Positions 35,439 through 45,258 are shown, counted from the first letter of the stretch. The stretch: DNA of 64,000 bases from Paenibacillus dakarensis (GCF_001373415.1 NZ_CDSE01000028.1:1-64000), one strand, 5' to 3'. Notes: generated by a model not told the origin, from the sequence alone. Program-made: numbers and translations.

Positions 35439-38069
35439 TTGGCAAAACGCAAACGCAAGAAAAGAGCCGTCTTTGCCTCGGTTCTTAAGTATGAAATTTA
35501 TGGAATTATATTGATGACGCTCTCGGTGATTGCATTATCCGGAGAAGCTCCGGTAGGCCGGACATTGTCGAAGATGTCTGGTTATCTGCTTGGAAAATAC
35601 TATTTTGTAATCCCCCTGATAGGAATTTATTACGGATTAATGGTGATGATTCACCGGGAATGGCCGAAACGTTGGAATAGCCGCCGGACTGGTGTCCTTC
35701 TGTTTGTCTTATCGCTTACCTTAATGAGCAGTATTAGCGGCCTTGAGCCTAAGCTGAACCCAATCGGCCAACTGAGCCCGGGTAATGTGCTTGCTCAGAT
35801 ACATAGTGATTTGCAAGGAGAACTTCTGCATGGCAGAGCAGACGGGAGCCATCCCGTTATGGGCAGGGATATAAGCGGGGGATACATAGGTGCATTGGAA
35901 TTATCACTGCTGTTGATGTTCTTTGGCCTAGTTGGAGCCCGTCTGATTATGATTGTCATGCTCTTCATCAGTTTTATGCTGATTACCAATTTATCTTATG
36001 TGGATTTAATGCGAATGCTTCGGGTCCGATTGGTAAAAGCAGGTGAACAACTTCAAAAGAGGATGCGGGGACAGCAGACTAAGGCTAAAGCTAAATCGTC
36101 TTCAACCGGAAAGGCAAAGCCGCAGACAATTCCGCCATATGAGGATGATGGTGGTGATGATCTGGATGATGTGGATATGCCTTTGAAGAGAAAGAAATCC
36201 TCGCCCGTTTTTTTTCAGTTGTTCGGAAACAGAGATTCGAAATCCAAGAACGCAACAGAAGAATCGATGCAGCTGCAGGAGAATGAAGCCCATGCACAGC
36301 ATGAGTTTCATTCTGGTATGGAATCTTCCGGATTGTCTTCAGACTACGATGGGGAGAACTCGTTTGGATACGACGACATTCCATCACAATCAGGTGTTCC
36401 AGCTCATTCTTCACCTATAATTCGAGATTTTTTTGAGCAAGTAAAACATGAGGGCACAGTTGATGAAGAGGATATGGATGAGCTGGACCATAACACGGGT
36501 CAGGCTTTTTCCCCAGACGGATCTCCTATCGATGAGAAGGATGCGAGTCCGGCGGCTGTAGAACCGTCGCCTGCTGATCATCCTGCAGGTGTTGAAGCGG
36601 ATCAGGAGACAGCACCTGCTGCTCCGCCGCCTCCACCACCCAAACCTTATAAGCTTCCTTCGTTTCGTTTATTATCCAAACCGAAAAATGGAGGAAAGTC
36701 GGGAGATCAGAAGGATTACATGCAGACTGCCCGTAAGCTGGAGGCAACCCTCGAGAGCTTTGGAGTTCGGGCTAAGGTACTTGAGGTGGTTCGGGGACCC
36801 GCTGTTACCAGATATGAAATTCAGCCGGATATCGGCGTGAAGGTGAGCCGCATTGTTAGTCTGACGGATGATATTGCCCTTGCTTTAGCTGCAAAAGATA
36901 TCCGCATGGAAGCTCCGATCCCCGGGAAATCAGCGATTGGGATTGAGGTTCCGAATAATGAAGTGTCTATTGTAACCATGCGGGAAGTCATGGAGACGCC
37001 GATGTTTCAGGACGCGCAATCCAAGCTGTCTGTTGCATTCGGGCGAGACATATCCGGCCAGACCATCGTGGGCAACCTTGCTAAAATGCCCCATCTTCTC
37101 GTTGCGGGTGCTACGGGATCAGGTAAATCCGTATGTATTAACGGAATTATCACGAGTATCCTCTTCAAAGCCAAGCCGGACGAAGTCAAATTCCTTATGG
37201 TCGATCCCAAGATGGTTGAGCTGAATGTATATAACGGCATTCCTCATCTGATGGCTCCTGTAGTTACAGACCCTAAGCGGGCTTCACTGGCGCTGAAGAA
37301 AATCGTGGTGGAAATGGAGAAACGTTATGAATTATTCTCCAAATCAAGTACAAGGAATATTGAAGGTTACAACACCTTGATGAAGGATAATAACCCGACT
37401 GCTGTACTGCCATATATTGTTGTGATTGTGGACGAGCTGGCAGACCTGATGATGGTTGCTGCACATGATGTTGAGGAAGCGATAACCCGTCTGGCGCAAA
37501 TGGCCCGGGCGGCAGGTATACACTTGATTATCGCAACTCAGCGTCCTTCAGTAGACGTTATTACGGGTGTAATCAAGGCGAATATTCCTTCCCGGATTGC
37601 ATTCGGCGTATCCTCTCAGGTCGACTCCAGAACGATTCTCGATATGGCGGGAGCCGAAAAGCTGCTTGGACGCGGCGATATGCTGTTTATGCCAATGGGA
37701 TCATCTAAGCCCATAAGGGTCCAAGGGGCATTCATGAGTGATCAGGAAGTGGAGAGTATTGTAGGATTTGTTCGGGATCAGGGACAGGCAGAATATGATG
37801 AGTCTCTTGTGCCTGAAATCGATGAATCCGGGGCTTCCGATGATGAAGTGCTTGATGAACTTTACGATCAAGCCGTAACCATTATTTTGGAAGCAAAACA
37901 GGCATCGGTATCTCTGCTTCAACGGCGTATGCGGGTTGGGTACACCCGCGCAGCCCGGTTAATCGATTCGATGGAAGCCCGAGGTGTAATCGGCCCCTAC
38001 GAGGGTAGTAAACCCCGGGAGGTATTGATGTCTATGGAGCAGTACCAGCAGAGCCGGGTAAGCTCATAA
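35439..38069 (+). CDS. spoIIIE: DNA translocase SpoIIIE/FtsK
   Basis: Septal DNA pump that moves the chromosome into the forespore and clears DNA from division septa. The 876 residues are longer than the 787 of B. subtilis; the extra part is an acidic, Ser/Pro-rich linker around 230-430, with a run of Pro near 400. Four or five N-terminal membrane spans lie between about 15 and 190. The motor has [18 protein letters not shown], Walker [10 protein letters not shown] near 557, Walker [13 protein letters not shown] near 663, [20 protein letters not shown] and the DNA-reading gamma winged helix at the end. TTG 35439 follows GGGGGTG. Synteny favours the name spoIIIE. Confidence 0.94.
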   Translation: MAKRKRKKRAVFASVLKYEIYGIILMTLSVIALSGEAPVGRTLSKMSGYLLGKYYFVIPLIGIYYGLMVMIHREWPKRWNSRRTGVLLFVLSLTLMSSISGLEPKLNPIGQLSPGNVLAQIHSDLQGELLHGRADGSHPVMGRDISGGYIGALELSLLLMFFGLVGARLIMIVMLFISFMLITNLSYVDLMRMLRVRLVKAGEQLQKRMRGQQTKAKAKSSSTGKAKPQTIPPYEDDGGDDLDDVDMPLKRKKSSPVFFQLFGNRDSKSKNATEESMQLQENEAHAQHEFHSGMESSGLSSDYDGENSFGYDDIPSQSGVPAHSSPIIRDFFEQVKHEGTVDEEDMDELDHNTGQAFSPDGSPIDEKDASPAAVEPSPADHPAGVEADQETAPAAPPPPPPKPYKLPSFRLLSKPKNGGKSGDQKDYMQTARKLEATLESFGVRAKVLEVVRGPAVTRYEIQPDIGVKVSRIVSLTDDIALALAAKDIRMEAPIPGKSAIGIEVPNNEVSIVTMREVMETPMFQDAQSKLSVAFGRDISGQTIVGNLAKMPHLLVAGATGSGKSVCINGIITSILFKAKPDEVKFLMVDPKMVELNVYNGIPHLMAPVVTDPKRASLALKKIVVEMEKRYELFSKSSTRNIEGYNTLMKDNNPTAVLPYIVVIVDELADLMMVAAHDVEEAITRLAQMARAAGIHLIIATQRPSVDVITGVIKANIPSRIAFGVSSQVDSRTILDMAGAEKLLGRGDMLFMPMGSSKPIRVQGAFMSDQEVESIVGFVRDQGQAEYDESLVPEIDESGASDDEVLDELYDQAVTIILEAKQASVSLLQRRMRVGYTRAARLIDSMEARGVIGPYEGSKPREVLMSMEQYQQSRVSS

Positions 38070-38159
38070 ACTGGTCTATAAACGGTTCAACGTGGGTGTC
38101 TCAAGGGTCAATCTACTTTACGATTGGATAGCAAGATGAATTAAAAAACAGAAATAAAC

Positions 38160-38220
38160 CAAGAATAGCGGTGCTAGGGAGCGTATCAGCGTATCCCTGC
38201 ACCGCTATTTCTTGTTTTTT
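38160..38220 (+). terminator. intrinsic terminator after spoIIIE
   Basis: AATAGCGGTGC (38164-38174) pairs with GCACCGCTATT (38199-38209), inner AGGGA/TCCCT pairing, then CTTG and six T. Confidence 0.85.
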
Positions 38221-38480
38221 GGTATATCAATACTTCCTTGAGTAAATTGTGGGCAGGAGAAAGCCCATCCTACCTCAAGATTGCTACGCCAAGAGGCAAT
38301 CGGGAATTCAGTGTGAATTGACTATCTGCGGTACAAGTAGTTAACCTGCGAGAAACTGGGCACGAAGAACATGAGTGCTTTCCGTACGGTGATTGATTGA
38401 ATTTGAGCGTTTGGTCAAATGAAGAATAACCGAGGGTTCAGACGGCTCCTGCTCTTTTTATATGAAGGACAGTGCTCTAA
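38221..38480 (+). other. gene-free, hairpin-rich stretch between spoIIIE and sleB
   Basis: No reading frame of note. Consecutive inverted repeats are: CTTGAG (38237-38242) with CTCAAG (38274-38279) enclosing TGGGC/GCCCA; ATTGC (38280-38284) with GCAAT (38296-38300); AATTCA-GTG-TGAATT (38305-38319); GCAC (38360-38363) with GTGC (38375-38378); and palindrome CCGTACGG (38382-38389). This suggests a structured RNA or a remnant of a mobile element. I recognise no named RNA family. Confidence 0.45.
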
Positions 38481-38499
38481 TTCTTCTCTTAAAATATGG

Positions 38500-38530
38500 T
38501 GCATAGGAAACAGGTTCGCTTGTCATAATA
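38500..38530 (+). promoter_or_regulatory. candidate sigma-G promoter of sleB
   Basis: TGCATA (38500-38505), 18-bp spacer, CATAATA (38524-38530), matching the forespore pattern GnATR-N17/18-CATnnTA. SleB is a forespore product in Bacillus. Confidence 0.65.
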
Positions 38531-38576
38531 ACCTTAGCGAGGGTTGTTAAACCATAAGAGAAAGGTAGAGCGCAGC

Positions 38577-39398
38577 ATGAAAAACATAAAGATTTGGCTA
38601 ATCATCGGTGTCGTAGTCCTGTTATCGGCAGCGGTCATTTCCCAGACGAAGACTCCGTCAAAGATGACGTCCACAATGGAACAGAATCCAATCAGCGAAG
38701 AAGTCATACCGACCTTTAGCCAGGCTATTTTGAAATTTGGATCCACGGGTGACGATGTTTATGAGCTTCAAGGGCGCTTGAAGTTTTTGGGGTTTTATCA
38801 TGGAAAGATTGATAGTGTATTCGGATCAAAGACTCGTGCCTCCGTCAAATGGTTTCAATCTGAGTTCGGTATGAAGGTGGATGGCATTGTTGGACCTAAA
38901 GTGAAACTCAGGCTGTATAATGCGACCAAAGATTGGCGTCCAACGGAGCCGAAGCAGCCTGTAGGCGAAACAAGCAATAGAGGAAATGCTAATACCGGTA
39001 AGAAAGAGGGAGCTAAGCTCTCTTCAGCAAATGCGATGGGACTGTCAGACAACGATTTAAAAATTATGGCTAACGCGGTTTATGGAGAAGCCCGGGGCGA
39101 ACCTTTTGAAGGACAGGTAGCCGTTGCTGCTGTTATTCTAAACCGTGTTAAATCAACGAGCTTTCCGAATACACCATCCGGGGTAATCTTCCAGCCGCGT
39201 GCCTTTACGGCGGTAGCGGATGGGCAAATTTGGCTTGAACCTAACGAGACGGCCAAGAAAGCGGTGCTTCAAGCATTAAACGGATGGGATCCGACAGGCG
39301 GATGTCTCTATTACTTTAATCCAAGAACAGCTACCTCGCCATGGATCTGGACCCGACCTCAGGTTAAAACAATAGGACAGCATATCTTCTGTATGTAA
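38577..39398 (+). CDS. sleB: Spore cortex-lytic enzyme SleB
   Basis: Lytic transglycosylase that cuts muramic-lactam cortex peptidoglycan during germination. The 273 residues have a hydrophobic N-terminal signal (6-22), a peptidoglycan-binding type-1 domain at about 50-115 (YELQGRLKFLGFYHGKID, SVKWFQSEFGMKVDG), a Ser/Asn/Lys linker, and a hydrolase_2 domain with the catalytic Glu in NAVYGEARGEPFEGQ near 169 and the VILNRV block. ATG 38577 is the start, 11 nt after AAAGG. A sigma-G-like promoter lies just upstream. The usual ypeB partner is not adjacent. Confidence 0.93.
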   Translation: MKNIKIWLIIGVVVLLSAAVISQTKTPSKMTSTMEQNPISEEVIPTFSQAILKFGSTGDDVYELQGRLKFLGFYHGKIDSVFGSKTRASVKWFQSEFGMKVDGIVGPKVKLRLYNATKDWRPTEPKQPVGETSNRGNANTGKKEGAKLSSANAMGLSDNDLKIMANAVYGEARGEPFEGQVAVAAVILNRVKSTSFPNTPSGVIFQPRAFTAVADGQIWLEPNETAKKAVLQALNGWDPTGGCLYYFNPRTATSPWIWTRPQVKTIGQHIFCM

Positions 39399-39408
39399 TG
39401 CCTTGCTG

Positions 39409-39448
39409 GAAGCAATCGAGGGTTTGTCTTCGGTTGCTTCTTCACTTT
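39409..39448 (+). terminator. hairpin after sleB, probable terminator
   Basis: GAAGCAATCG (39409-39418) pairs with CGGTTGCTTC (39431-39440), then TTCACTTT, a modest T tail. Confidence 0.6.
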
Positions 39449-39519
39449 GCGATGGGTTAGAATGGAATTGAAATAATCCTGGAGTACCATCAATTCAGCT
39501 GGTAAGGGAGTTTTGAACC

Positions 39520-40803
39520 TTGACGACAAATACGGGATTTCAACACGGTTCGGCTGGCGGCATCCGGATTCATGTGCTGCCGACAAAACGTTTTAAAACT
39601 TTTGCTATTTCCTTGTATGCCGGAAGTCCGTTGAAAGAAGAGACAGTGACGACAACGGCATTAACTCCGTTTGTACTCCGTAGAGGTACTGTCTCCTATC
39701 CGGAGACCAGAGCTTTTCGGGAAAGGCTTGAACAGCTTTATGGGGCTGGTTTCGGATTCGATGTTTATAAACGCGGAGATCACCAAATCGTCCATTTTCG
39801 GATGGATACGATTAACGATTCATTTGTTAAAAGCTCTGAGAGTTTGCTCGGCTCGTCTTTCGCTTTTTTGGGAGAGGCTTTGACTGCGCCGGCTCTGGAG
39901 AATGGTGTATTTCGGGCTTCCTATGTTCAGACAGAGCGGGACACAGTACGTAAAAAGCTTGAAGCCATTGTGAATGACAAGATCAGATATGCGGCAGAAC
40001 GCTGTATTGAGGTAATGTGCAGAAATGAGCCATACCGTCTGCACCCTTTAGGACAGCGTAAGGATTTGGATGGGATAACAGCTGAAAGTCTTTATGAAGC
40101 ATATCGTAAATGGATGGACGAAGCTGTGTTTGATCTTTACGTGGTGGGCGATACCTCTATTGAGGAAGTACAGAAGCTTGTAGAAGAGCATTTCACCATG
40201 AATCGGACTACGGCATCAGAATACACCGCGTCTGTTGTTCGTTCTGATCCTGGTGAGCCTCAGACGGTTGTTGAGAAGCTGGATATTAATCAAGGGAAGC
40301 TGAACCTTGGGCTTCGAAGCAAGATTACGTACAGCGATAATGATTATGCTGCAGCGTTAATGTATAACGGTATCCTTGGGGGATATCCACATTCCAAGCT
40401 GTTTGTTAATGTACGGGAGAAGGAGAGCTTGGCCTACTATGCTTCTTCTCGATATGACGGCCATAAAGGGATCGCCACGATTCAGTCGGGAATTGAAATT
40501 CAGAATTATGAAAAAGCGGTCGAGATTATTCGAAAGCAGCTTGATGATATGGCAAAAGGTGTAATTTCAGAGATGGAAATGACTCAGACGAAGGCCATGA
40601 TCCGAAATGTGGTCAAGGAAATTCAGGATTCCGCTTTTGAGTTAATCGCTTATGATTTTAACCGTGTCCTGTCAGGTAAGGAGCGCACGGCTGAGGAACT
40701 TCTGGACCAGGTGGGGAATGTTTCAGTTGATGATGTTGTACGCGCTGCCTCCGCTTTTTCGCTGGATACGATTTATTTCCTGAAGGGCCAAAAGGAGGAA
40801 TAG
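39520..40803 (+). CDS. ymfF: M16-family protein YmfF, non-catalytic partner
   Basis: M16 peptidase fold without a zinc motif: the expected HxxEH site is replaced around residues 40-60 by TTALTPFVLRRGTVSYPETR (no HxxEH). The later C-terminal block RSKITYSDNDYAAALMYNGI and REKESLAYYASSRYDGHKG is intact. The 427 residues equal its neighbour ymfH, which keeps the zinc site, so the two probably form an active/inactive heterodimer like other M16 pairs. TTG 39520 is the start after AAGGGAG. Function unknown. Confidence 0.88.
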   Translation: MTTNTGFQHGSAGGIRIHVLPTKRFKTFAISLYAGSPLKEETVTTTALTPFVLRRGTVSYPETRAFRERLEQLYGAGFGFDVYKRGDHQIVHFRMDTINDSFVKSSESLLGSSFAFLGEALTAPALENGVFRASYVQTERDTVRKKLEAIVNDKIRYAAERCIEVMCRNEPYRLHPLGQRKDLDGITAESLYEAYRKWMDEAVFDLYVVGDTSIEEVQKLVEEHFTMNRTTASEYTASVVRSDPGEPQTVVEKLDINQGKLNLGLRSKITYSDNDYAAALMYNGILGGYPHSKLFVNVREKESLAYYASSRYDGHKGIATIQSGIEIQNYEKAVEIIRKQLDDMAKGVISEMEMTQTKAMIRNVVKEIQDSAFELIAYDFNRVLSGKERTAEELLDQVGNVSVDDVVRAASAFSLDTIYFLKGQKEE

Positions 40804-40806
40804 CCG

Positions 40807-42090
40807 GTGCAAAGCATTCATTATGAAAATCTGCAAGAAACCTTGTATTATGAAGTGCTGGAAAACGGGCTGCATGTGTATGTCCTGCCTAAACCAGGAT
40901 TTCAGAAAACATACGCCACCTTTGCCACCAAATATGGATCTGTAGACAATCATTTTCAGGTTGAGGGCAAGCCTGAAGTGAGAGTTCCTGATGGCATTGC
41001 ACATTTTCTGGAACATAAAATGTTTGAGGAGCAGGAAGGGGACGTGTTTACAAAGTTTGCTTCCAAGGGAGCCTCTGCTAACGCATTCACGAGTTTTGAC
41101 CAGACGGTATACCTGTTCTCTGCAACAGAAAGCATCATGGATAATTTGGAGACCCTCATTGATTTTGTTCAGAATCCTTATTTCACAGATCAGAACGTAG
41201 AGAAGGAAAAGGGCATTATTGGGCAGGAAATCAATATGTATCAAGATAATCCGGATTGGCGTGTATACTTTGGTCTGATCGAAGCGATGTATAAAATTCA
41301 TCCGGTGCACATTGATATTGCAGGGACGGTCGAGTCGATCGGAACCATAACAAAAGAAGACCTATACACTTGTTATAATGCCTTCTATCACCCAAGCAAC
41401 ATGCTCCTGTTTGTTGTTGGCGGTGTAGACCCTGAAGCAACGATAGCGATGGTTAGGGAGAATCAGGCCCGTAAAACATATGAAAAGCAGGGGACGATCG
41501 ATCGTATATTCGATCCTGAGCCGCAGGAGGTTGCACAGAAGCAGAAGGTATGCCGGCTTGCTGTTTCCTTGCCAAAATGTCTTTTTGGCTTTAAAGAGAA
41601 GGAAGTTGGCCTTACACCGGAGGATCAGCTCCGCCGTGATTTGACGACCAAACTGATGCTGGATCTGTTATTCGGTTCAAGCACAGAGCTTTATCAGAAG
41701 CTGTATGATGAGGACTTAATTTCCGACAGCTTTTCCCATGAGTTCAACAGCTCACCACAATACGCCTTCTCTGCTGCTGGTGGCGACACGAAGGACCCTG
41801 AACAACTCCTGGCCCGTATTCGTGAAGAGGTAGATCGGTTGAAGGAAAGCGGGTTTGATTCTGCTGATTTCGAACGGGCCCGGAAAAAGAAGATGGGTGG
41901 GTACTTGCGGATGCTCAATTCCCCGGAGAACATTGCGCATGAGTTTACACGCTATCAGTTCAGAGGAAGCAACCTTTTCTCCGTTCTGCCTGTGTACGAG
42001 TCGATCACATTGGAAGATGTTAACCGGAGATTGCAGGAGCATGTGGATTGGAATCAGATGTCAGTGTCCCTGGTGTTAAGCCCTGAATGA
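40807..42090 (+). CDS. ymfH: M16-family zinc protease YmfH
   Basis: Catalytic member of the YmfF/YmfH pair. The 427 residues contain GIAHFLEHKMFEEQEGD with the HxxEH zinc motif near residue 66, ANAFTSFDQTVYLFSATE, the distal Glu region EKEKGIIGQEINMYQDNPDW, and the C-terminal M16 half. Start is GTG 40807; the AAAGGAGGA ribosome site lies inside the end of ymfF. The end overlaps ymfI by ATGA. In B. subtilis this cluster also precedes ymfI. Confidence 0.92.
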   Translation: MQSIHYENLQETLYYEVLENGLHVYVLPKPGFQKTYATFATKYGSVDNHFQVEGKPEVRVPDGIAHFLEHKMFEEQEGDVFTKFASKGASANAFTSFDQTVYLFSATESIMDNLETLIDFVQNPYFTDQNVEKEKGIIGQEINMYQDNPDWRVYFGLIEAMYKIHPVHIDIAGTVESIGTITKEDLYTCYNAFYHPSNMLLFVVGGVDPEATIAMVRENQARKTYEKQGTIDRIFDPEPQEVAQKQKVCRLAVSLPKCLFGFKEKEVGLTPEDQLRRDLTTKLMLDLLFGSSTELYQKLYDEDLISDSFSHEFNSSPQYAFSAAGGDTKDPEQLLARIREEVDRLKESGFDSADFERARKKKMGGYLRMLNSPENIAHEFTRYQFRGSNLFSVLPVYESITLEDVNRRLQEHVDWNQMSVSLVLSPE

Positions 42091-42857
42091 ACGGTTTAGT
42101 GGGAGAGGAACAGAAACCGATCGGGGAAATGACCGTTCTGATCACGGGGGCCAGCAGAGGCATTGGGGCGGCTATAGCCGAGCGTTTTGCTGCGGTAGGT
42201 ATGAATGTCATCATCCATTACATGCGCTCTCATGAAGCCGCTAATGAAGTAGCACGGCGCTGCATAAGCTTAGGTGCTAAGGTGATGACCGTTGCTGCAG
42301 ATTTGAAGGATAAGGAACAAGTGCTGCGAATGCAGGAGAAGCTCCGGAAACATGGAATGGAGCCGGATATATTGGTTAACAATGCCGGGGTGTCCCATTA
42401 CGGTCTTCTCTCGGATGTGACGGAAGAGGAATGGGATACGGTCATGTCGATCAATCTGAAGGGGACATTTCTGTGCACACAAGCCTTTATGGGGCGGATG
42501 ATTTCACAGAAGTATGGACGAATCATCAATGTTTCTTCGGTATGGGGAATCTCGGGCGCCTCCTGTGAAGTGCTTTACTCAGCCAGTAAGGGCGGGGTCA
42601 ATGCATTCACGAAAGCATTGGCCAAGGAGCTTGCTCCTTCGGGTGTAACGGTAAATGCCGTAGCTCCGGGTGCCGTTGACACTTCCATGCTCAGTCATTT
42701 GGAAGCTGATGAAATTCATATGCTGGAGGAAGAGATACCTGTCGGTCGTCTTGCCCATCCCGATGAAATTTCTTCACTTGTTTACTTTTTGGCATTACCG
42801 GAGTCTGGCTATATCACAGGACAGGTAATTAGTCCGAATGGCGGATGGGTGACTTAA
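42087..42857 (+). CDS. ymfI: EF-P 5-aminopentanone reductase YmfI (SDR family)
   Basis: Short-chain dehydrogenase/reductase that in B. subtilis completes the 5-aminopentanol modification of elongation factor P, needed for swarming. The 256 residues have the NADP-binding VLITGASRGIGAAIAERF, NNAGVS, catalytic Ser in NVSSVWG, YxxxK as YSASKGG, and the PGAVDT turn. ATG 42087 overlaps the ymfH stop; a second in-frame ATG at 42129 would give a start directly before the Rossmann strand and is a real alternative. Confidence 0.88.
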   Translation: MNGLVGEEQKPIGEMTVLITGASRGIGAAIAERFAAVGMNVIIHYMRSHEAANEVARRCISLGAKVMTVAADLKDKEQVLRMQEKLRKHGMEPDILVNNAGVSHYGLLSDVTEEEWDTVMSINLKGTFLCTQAFMGRMISQKYGRIINVSSVWGISGASCEVLYSASKGGVNAFTKALAKELAPSGVTVNAVAPGAVDTSMLSHLEADEIHMLEEEIPVGRLAHPDEISSLVYFLALPESGYITGQVISPNGGWVT

Positions 42858-42970
42858 GCTGCTTGGAATATGGGAGGTATTTTTCACCACTCATAGCGAT
42901 GGAGGTAAGGGGACATATTATTATTGTTCATCTTACATCTCAATTGCCAACAAGCAGAGGAGGATTTATC

Positions 42971-43225
42971 ATGCCATCCGTACTCAAGAATTTCGATTCA
43001 TGGAAAAAGTTCCTTGGTGAGCGCGTTGTTCAAGCTGAAAAAGCCGGGATGAAGGAAGACACAATTTCCCAGCTGGCATATGAAATCGGTGAATTTCTGG
43101 ATGAGAAAGTTGATCCTCAGAATTCTTCAAACCGAGCACTGAAAGAGCTCTGGGATGTAGGTAATGAGGAAGAACGCCGCGTAATCGCAAGACTTATGGT
43201 GAAATTGGCTAAATCGAACGTATAG
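42971..43225 (+). CDS. ymfJ: YmfJ-like DUF3243 protein
   Basis: Small cytoplasmic protein of unknown function. The 84 residues are mostly helical, with FDSWKKFLGERVVQAEKAGM, ISQLAYEIGEFLDEKVDP and ELWDVGNEEERRVIARLMVK, the DUF3243 pattern. ATG 42971 follows AGAGGAGGA. Conserved neighbour of ymfI and ymfK. Confidence 0.88.
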   Translation: MPSVLKNFDSWKKFLGERVVQAEKAGMKEDTISQLAYEIGEFLDEKVDPQNSSNRALKELWDVGNEEERRVIARLMVKLAKSNV

Positions 43226-43234
43226 CTAAGCTGC

Positions 43235-43258
43235 AGCCCCCTAACCAGGGGGCTTTTT
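43235..43258 (+). terminator. intrinsic terminator after ymfJ
   Basis: AGCCCCC (43235-43241), loop TAACCA, GGGGGCT (43248-43254), then TTTT. Confidence 0.9.
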
Positions 43259-43407
43259 ACGCGAATGGTTACAGACTTGCCCTTGCCTTTCATTTTCATT
43301 TTATATATCATTAACGTGACCCAATTAATTAATCTTTTATTTGCATTATCCTGATTGGAAAATGATGCCGAAGATTAATGGAATCGAAGTTCGGATGAGG
43401 TGCTTGT

Positions 43408-44175
43408 GTGGAAGCGAAACAATGGTACATGGAGTATAAGATACATAAGAACCGTCCTGGATTGCTCGGAGATATTGCATCTATGCTGGGTATGATGGAA
43501 GTGAATATTTTAACCATCAATGGTGTAGAGGGCAGGACGAGAGGTATGCTCCTTGAAACAAATGATGAAGAGAAAATTACGTTAATGGGCAGAATGTTAA
43601 ATAAAGTCGAGAATATCACCGTCACGGCGTTAAGACCGCCCAAGCTGGTTGATATTTTGGCTGTCCGTCATGGAAGGTATATTGACAGGGATTCTGATGA
43701 CCATAAAACTTTTCGCTTTACTCGTGATGAGTTAGGTTTACTTGTTGATTTTTTAGGTGAATTGTTCAAAAGAGAAGGTAATCAGGTCATTGGTCTTCGC
43801 GGGATGCCGCGAGTCGGGAAGACCGAGTCGATTATTGCCGGAAGTGTGTGTGCCATGAAACGGTGGACATTTGTTTCTTCGACGCTGCTGAGACAGACCA
43901 TTCGCAGTCAGCTGTCAGAGGATGAAATGAATCCATCGAATGTTTTCATTATTGACGGAATTGTGAGCACGATTCGTTCTAACGAGAAGCACTATCAGCT
44001 GCTTCAGGACATTATGTCCATGAATAGCACGAAAGTGATAGAGCATCCGGATATTTTTGTGCGGGAATCCGAATACTCATATGATGATTTTGATATTTTG
44101 ATCGAACTACGAAACAATCCGGGTGAAGAAATCGTTTATGATACATTCACCGGTTCGTATAATGAGGATTTGTAA
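43408..44175 (+). CDS. ymfK: YmfK, ACT-like plus P-loop protein (DUF3388)
   Basis: Conserved Bacillales protein without assigned function. The 255 residues begin with an ACT-like half (YMEYKIHKNRPGLLGDIASM, then LLETNDEEKI), which suggests a small-ligand sensor, and continue with a domain holding VIGLRGMPRVGKTESIIAGS, a P-loop of the GxxxxGKT type near residue 137, and FIIDGIV as a possible Walker B. Start is GTG 43408. It precedes rodZ as in B. subtilis. The ATP/GTP-binding reading is from the motif only. Confidence 0.85.
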   Translation: MEAKQWYMEYKIHKNRPGLLGDIASMLGMMEVNILTINGVEGRTRGMLLETNDEEKITLMGRMLNKVENITVTALRPPKLVDILAVRHGRYIDRDSDDHKTFRFTRDELGLLVDFLGELFKREGNQVIGLRGMPRVGKTESIIAGSVCAMKRWTFVSSTLLRQTIRSQLSEDEMNPSNVFIIDGIVSTIRSNEKHYQLLQDIMSMNSTKVIEHPDIFVRESEYSYDDFDILIELRNNPGEEIVYDTFTGSYNEDL

Positions 44176-44208
44176 ATGACCGCAGAAATTCCAAGAGGAG
44201 GTGATGGT

Positions 44209-45192
44209 ATGTCCGAGCTGGGACAACAATTGAGAGAGGCTCGTCTACAGAAGGGAATGAGTCTGGATGACGTGCAGGAAGTTACAAAAATACGCAAACG
44301 CTACTTAGAAGCCATCGAGGCTGGGGACTATAAGGTGCTTCCAGGCAGCTTTTATGTCCGGGCATTCATCAAAACCTACGCGGAAGCGGTAGGAATAAAT
44401 CCGGATGAGCTGCTGGAGGGACATAAGCAGGATGTTCCGAAGCCTGAACCGGCTGAAGCAACAATGGAGCCTGTTATGCAAAAGCGTTCTTCAAGAGCAT
44501 CTTCTGACCGGTCAATCAGCTGGCTTCCGACAGCATTAATGTGGACATTTCCAATTCTGATTATCGCTGTTATTTATATCTATGCTTCTCAATCCAATTC
44601 CGATGTGCCTGACAAGGTACCGCCGGTTACACAGACGGATCCTTCGGATCAAGGAGAAGCCGGAGGCGATACCCCGGTACCGAATCCAGGAGGAGCTCAG
44701 GGTGACGGCGGTTCAAGCGAAGGAACCGAGGCCGATCCAGGCACGGAAGCAGATCTTTCTGAGAAACCGGACGGCGAGGAGCAGGATCCTGAAGAAGAGA
44801 ATAAGCCAGACGATCAGCCAGGGCAAGTAACGGTTACAGAGGATCGCAAGGAAGGCAAGAACGTTGTCTTTAAAGTAGCAGCTTCCGGAAATACACCTGT
44901 AAAAGTTGAGATTAAAGCTTCAGGACAAAGTTGGGTTGAGGTATACCGTGGTTATAACTCAACTGGAGAAAAGCTTTCCTTCGGCATGATGAATGAGGGT
45001 GACTCTGTGAGCTTTGATCTGGATGAACAAGGCATGTATGTAAAGTCCGGATATTCCCCGGCAACGGTTATTACAGTTGGCGGACAGACGGTTACAGATG
45101 GAAAAACATCTTCGCGTCTGTTGTTTGAGCCTGCAACTGCAGAAGATTCAGCAGCTGATGGCACCGAAGGTACAGGAACTGAAGTTGAATAA
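44209..45192 (+). CDS. rodZ: Cell-shape protein RodZ
   Basis: Membrane protein that links the MreB cytoskeleton to the wall-synthesis machinery. The 327 residues have an N-terminal helix-turn-helix (LGQQLREARLQKGMSLDDVQ, then RYLEAIEAGDY) at 3-70, one membrane span at about 105-124 (TALMWTFPILIIAVIYIYA), a Pro/Glu/Asp/Gly-rich periplasm-side linker to about 205, and a DUF4115 beta domain. ATG 44209 follows AGAGGAGGTGAT; ATG at 44176 has no ribosome site. It overlaps no gene and ends with a strong terminator. Confidence 0.93.
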   Translation: MSELGQQLREARLQKGMSLDDVQEVTKIRKRYLEAIEAGDYKVLPGSFYVRAFIKTYAEAVGINPDELLEGHKQDVPKPEPAEATMEPVMQKRSSRASSDRSISWLPTALMWTFPILIIAVIYIYASQSNSDVPDKVPPVTQTDPSDQGEAGGDTPVPNPGGAQGDGGSSEGTEADPGTEADLSEKPDGEEQDPEEENKPDDQPGQVTVTEDRKEGKNVVFKVAASGNTPVKVEIKASGQSWVEVYRGYNSTGEKLSFGMMNEGDSVSFDLDEQGMYVKSGYSPATVITVGGQTVTDGKTSSRLLFEPATAEDSAADGTEGTGTEVE

Positions 45193-45215
45193 TTTCTTCC
45201 ATATATGGAGAAATT

Positions 45216-45258
45216 AAATAGCGGTGTGCTGTTTTGGCACACCGCTATTTATATTTTT
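45216..45258 (+). terminator. intrinsic terminator after rodZ
   Basis: AAATAGCGGTGTGC pairs with GCACACCGCTATTT, then ATATTTTT. Confidence 0.88.
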
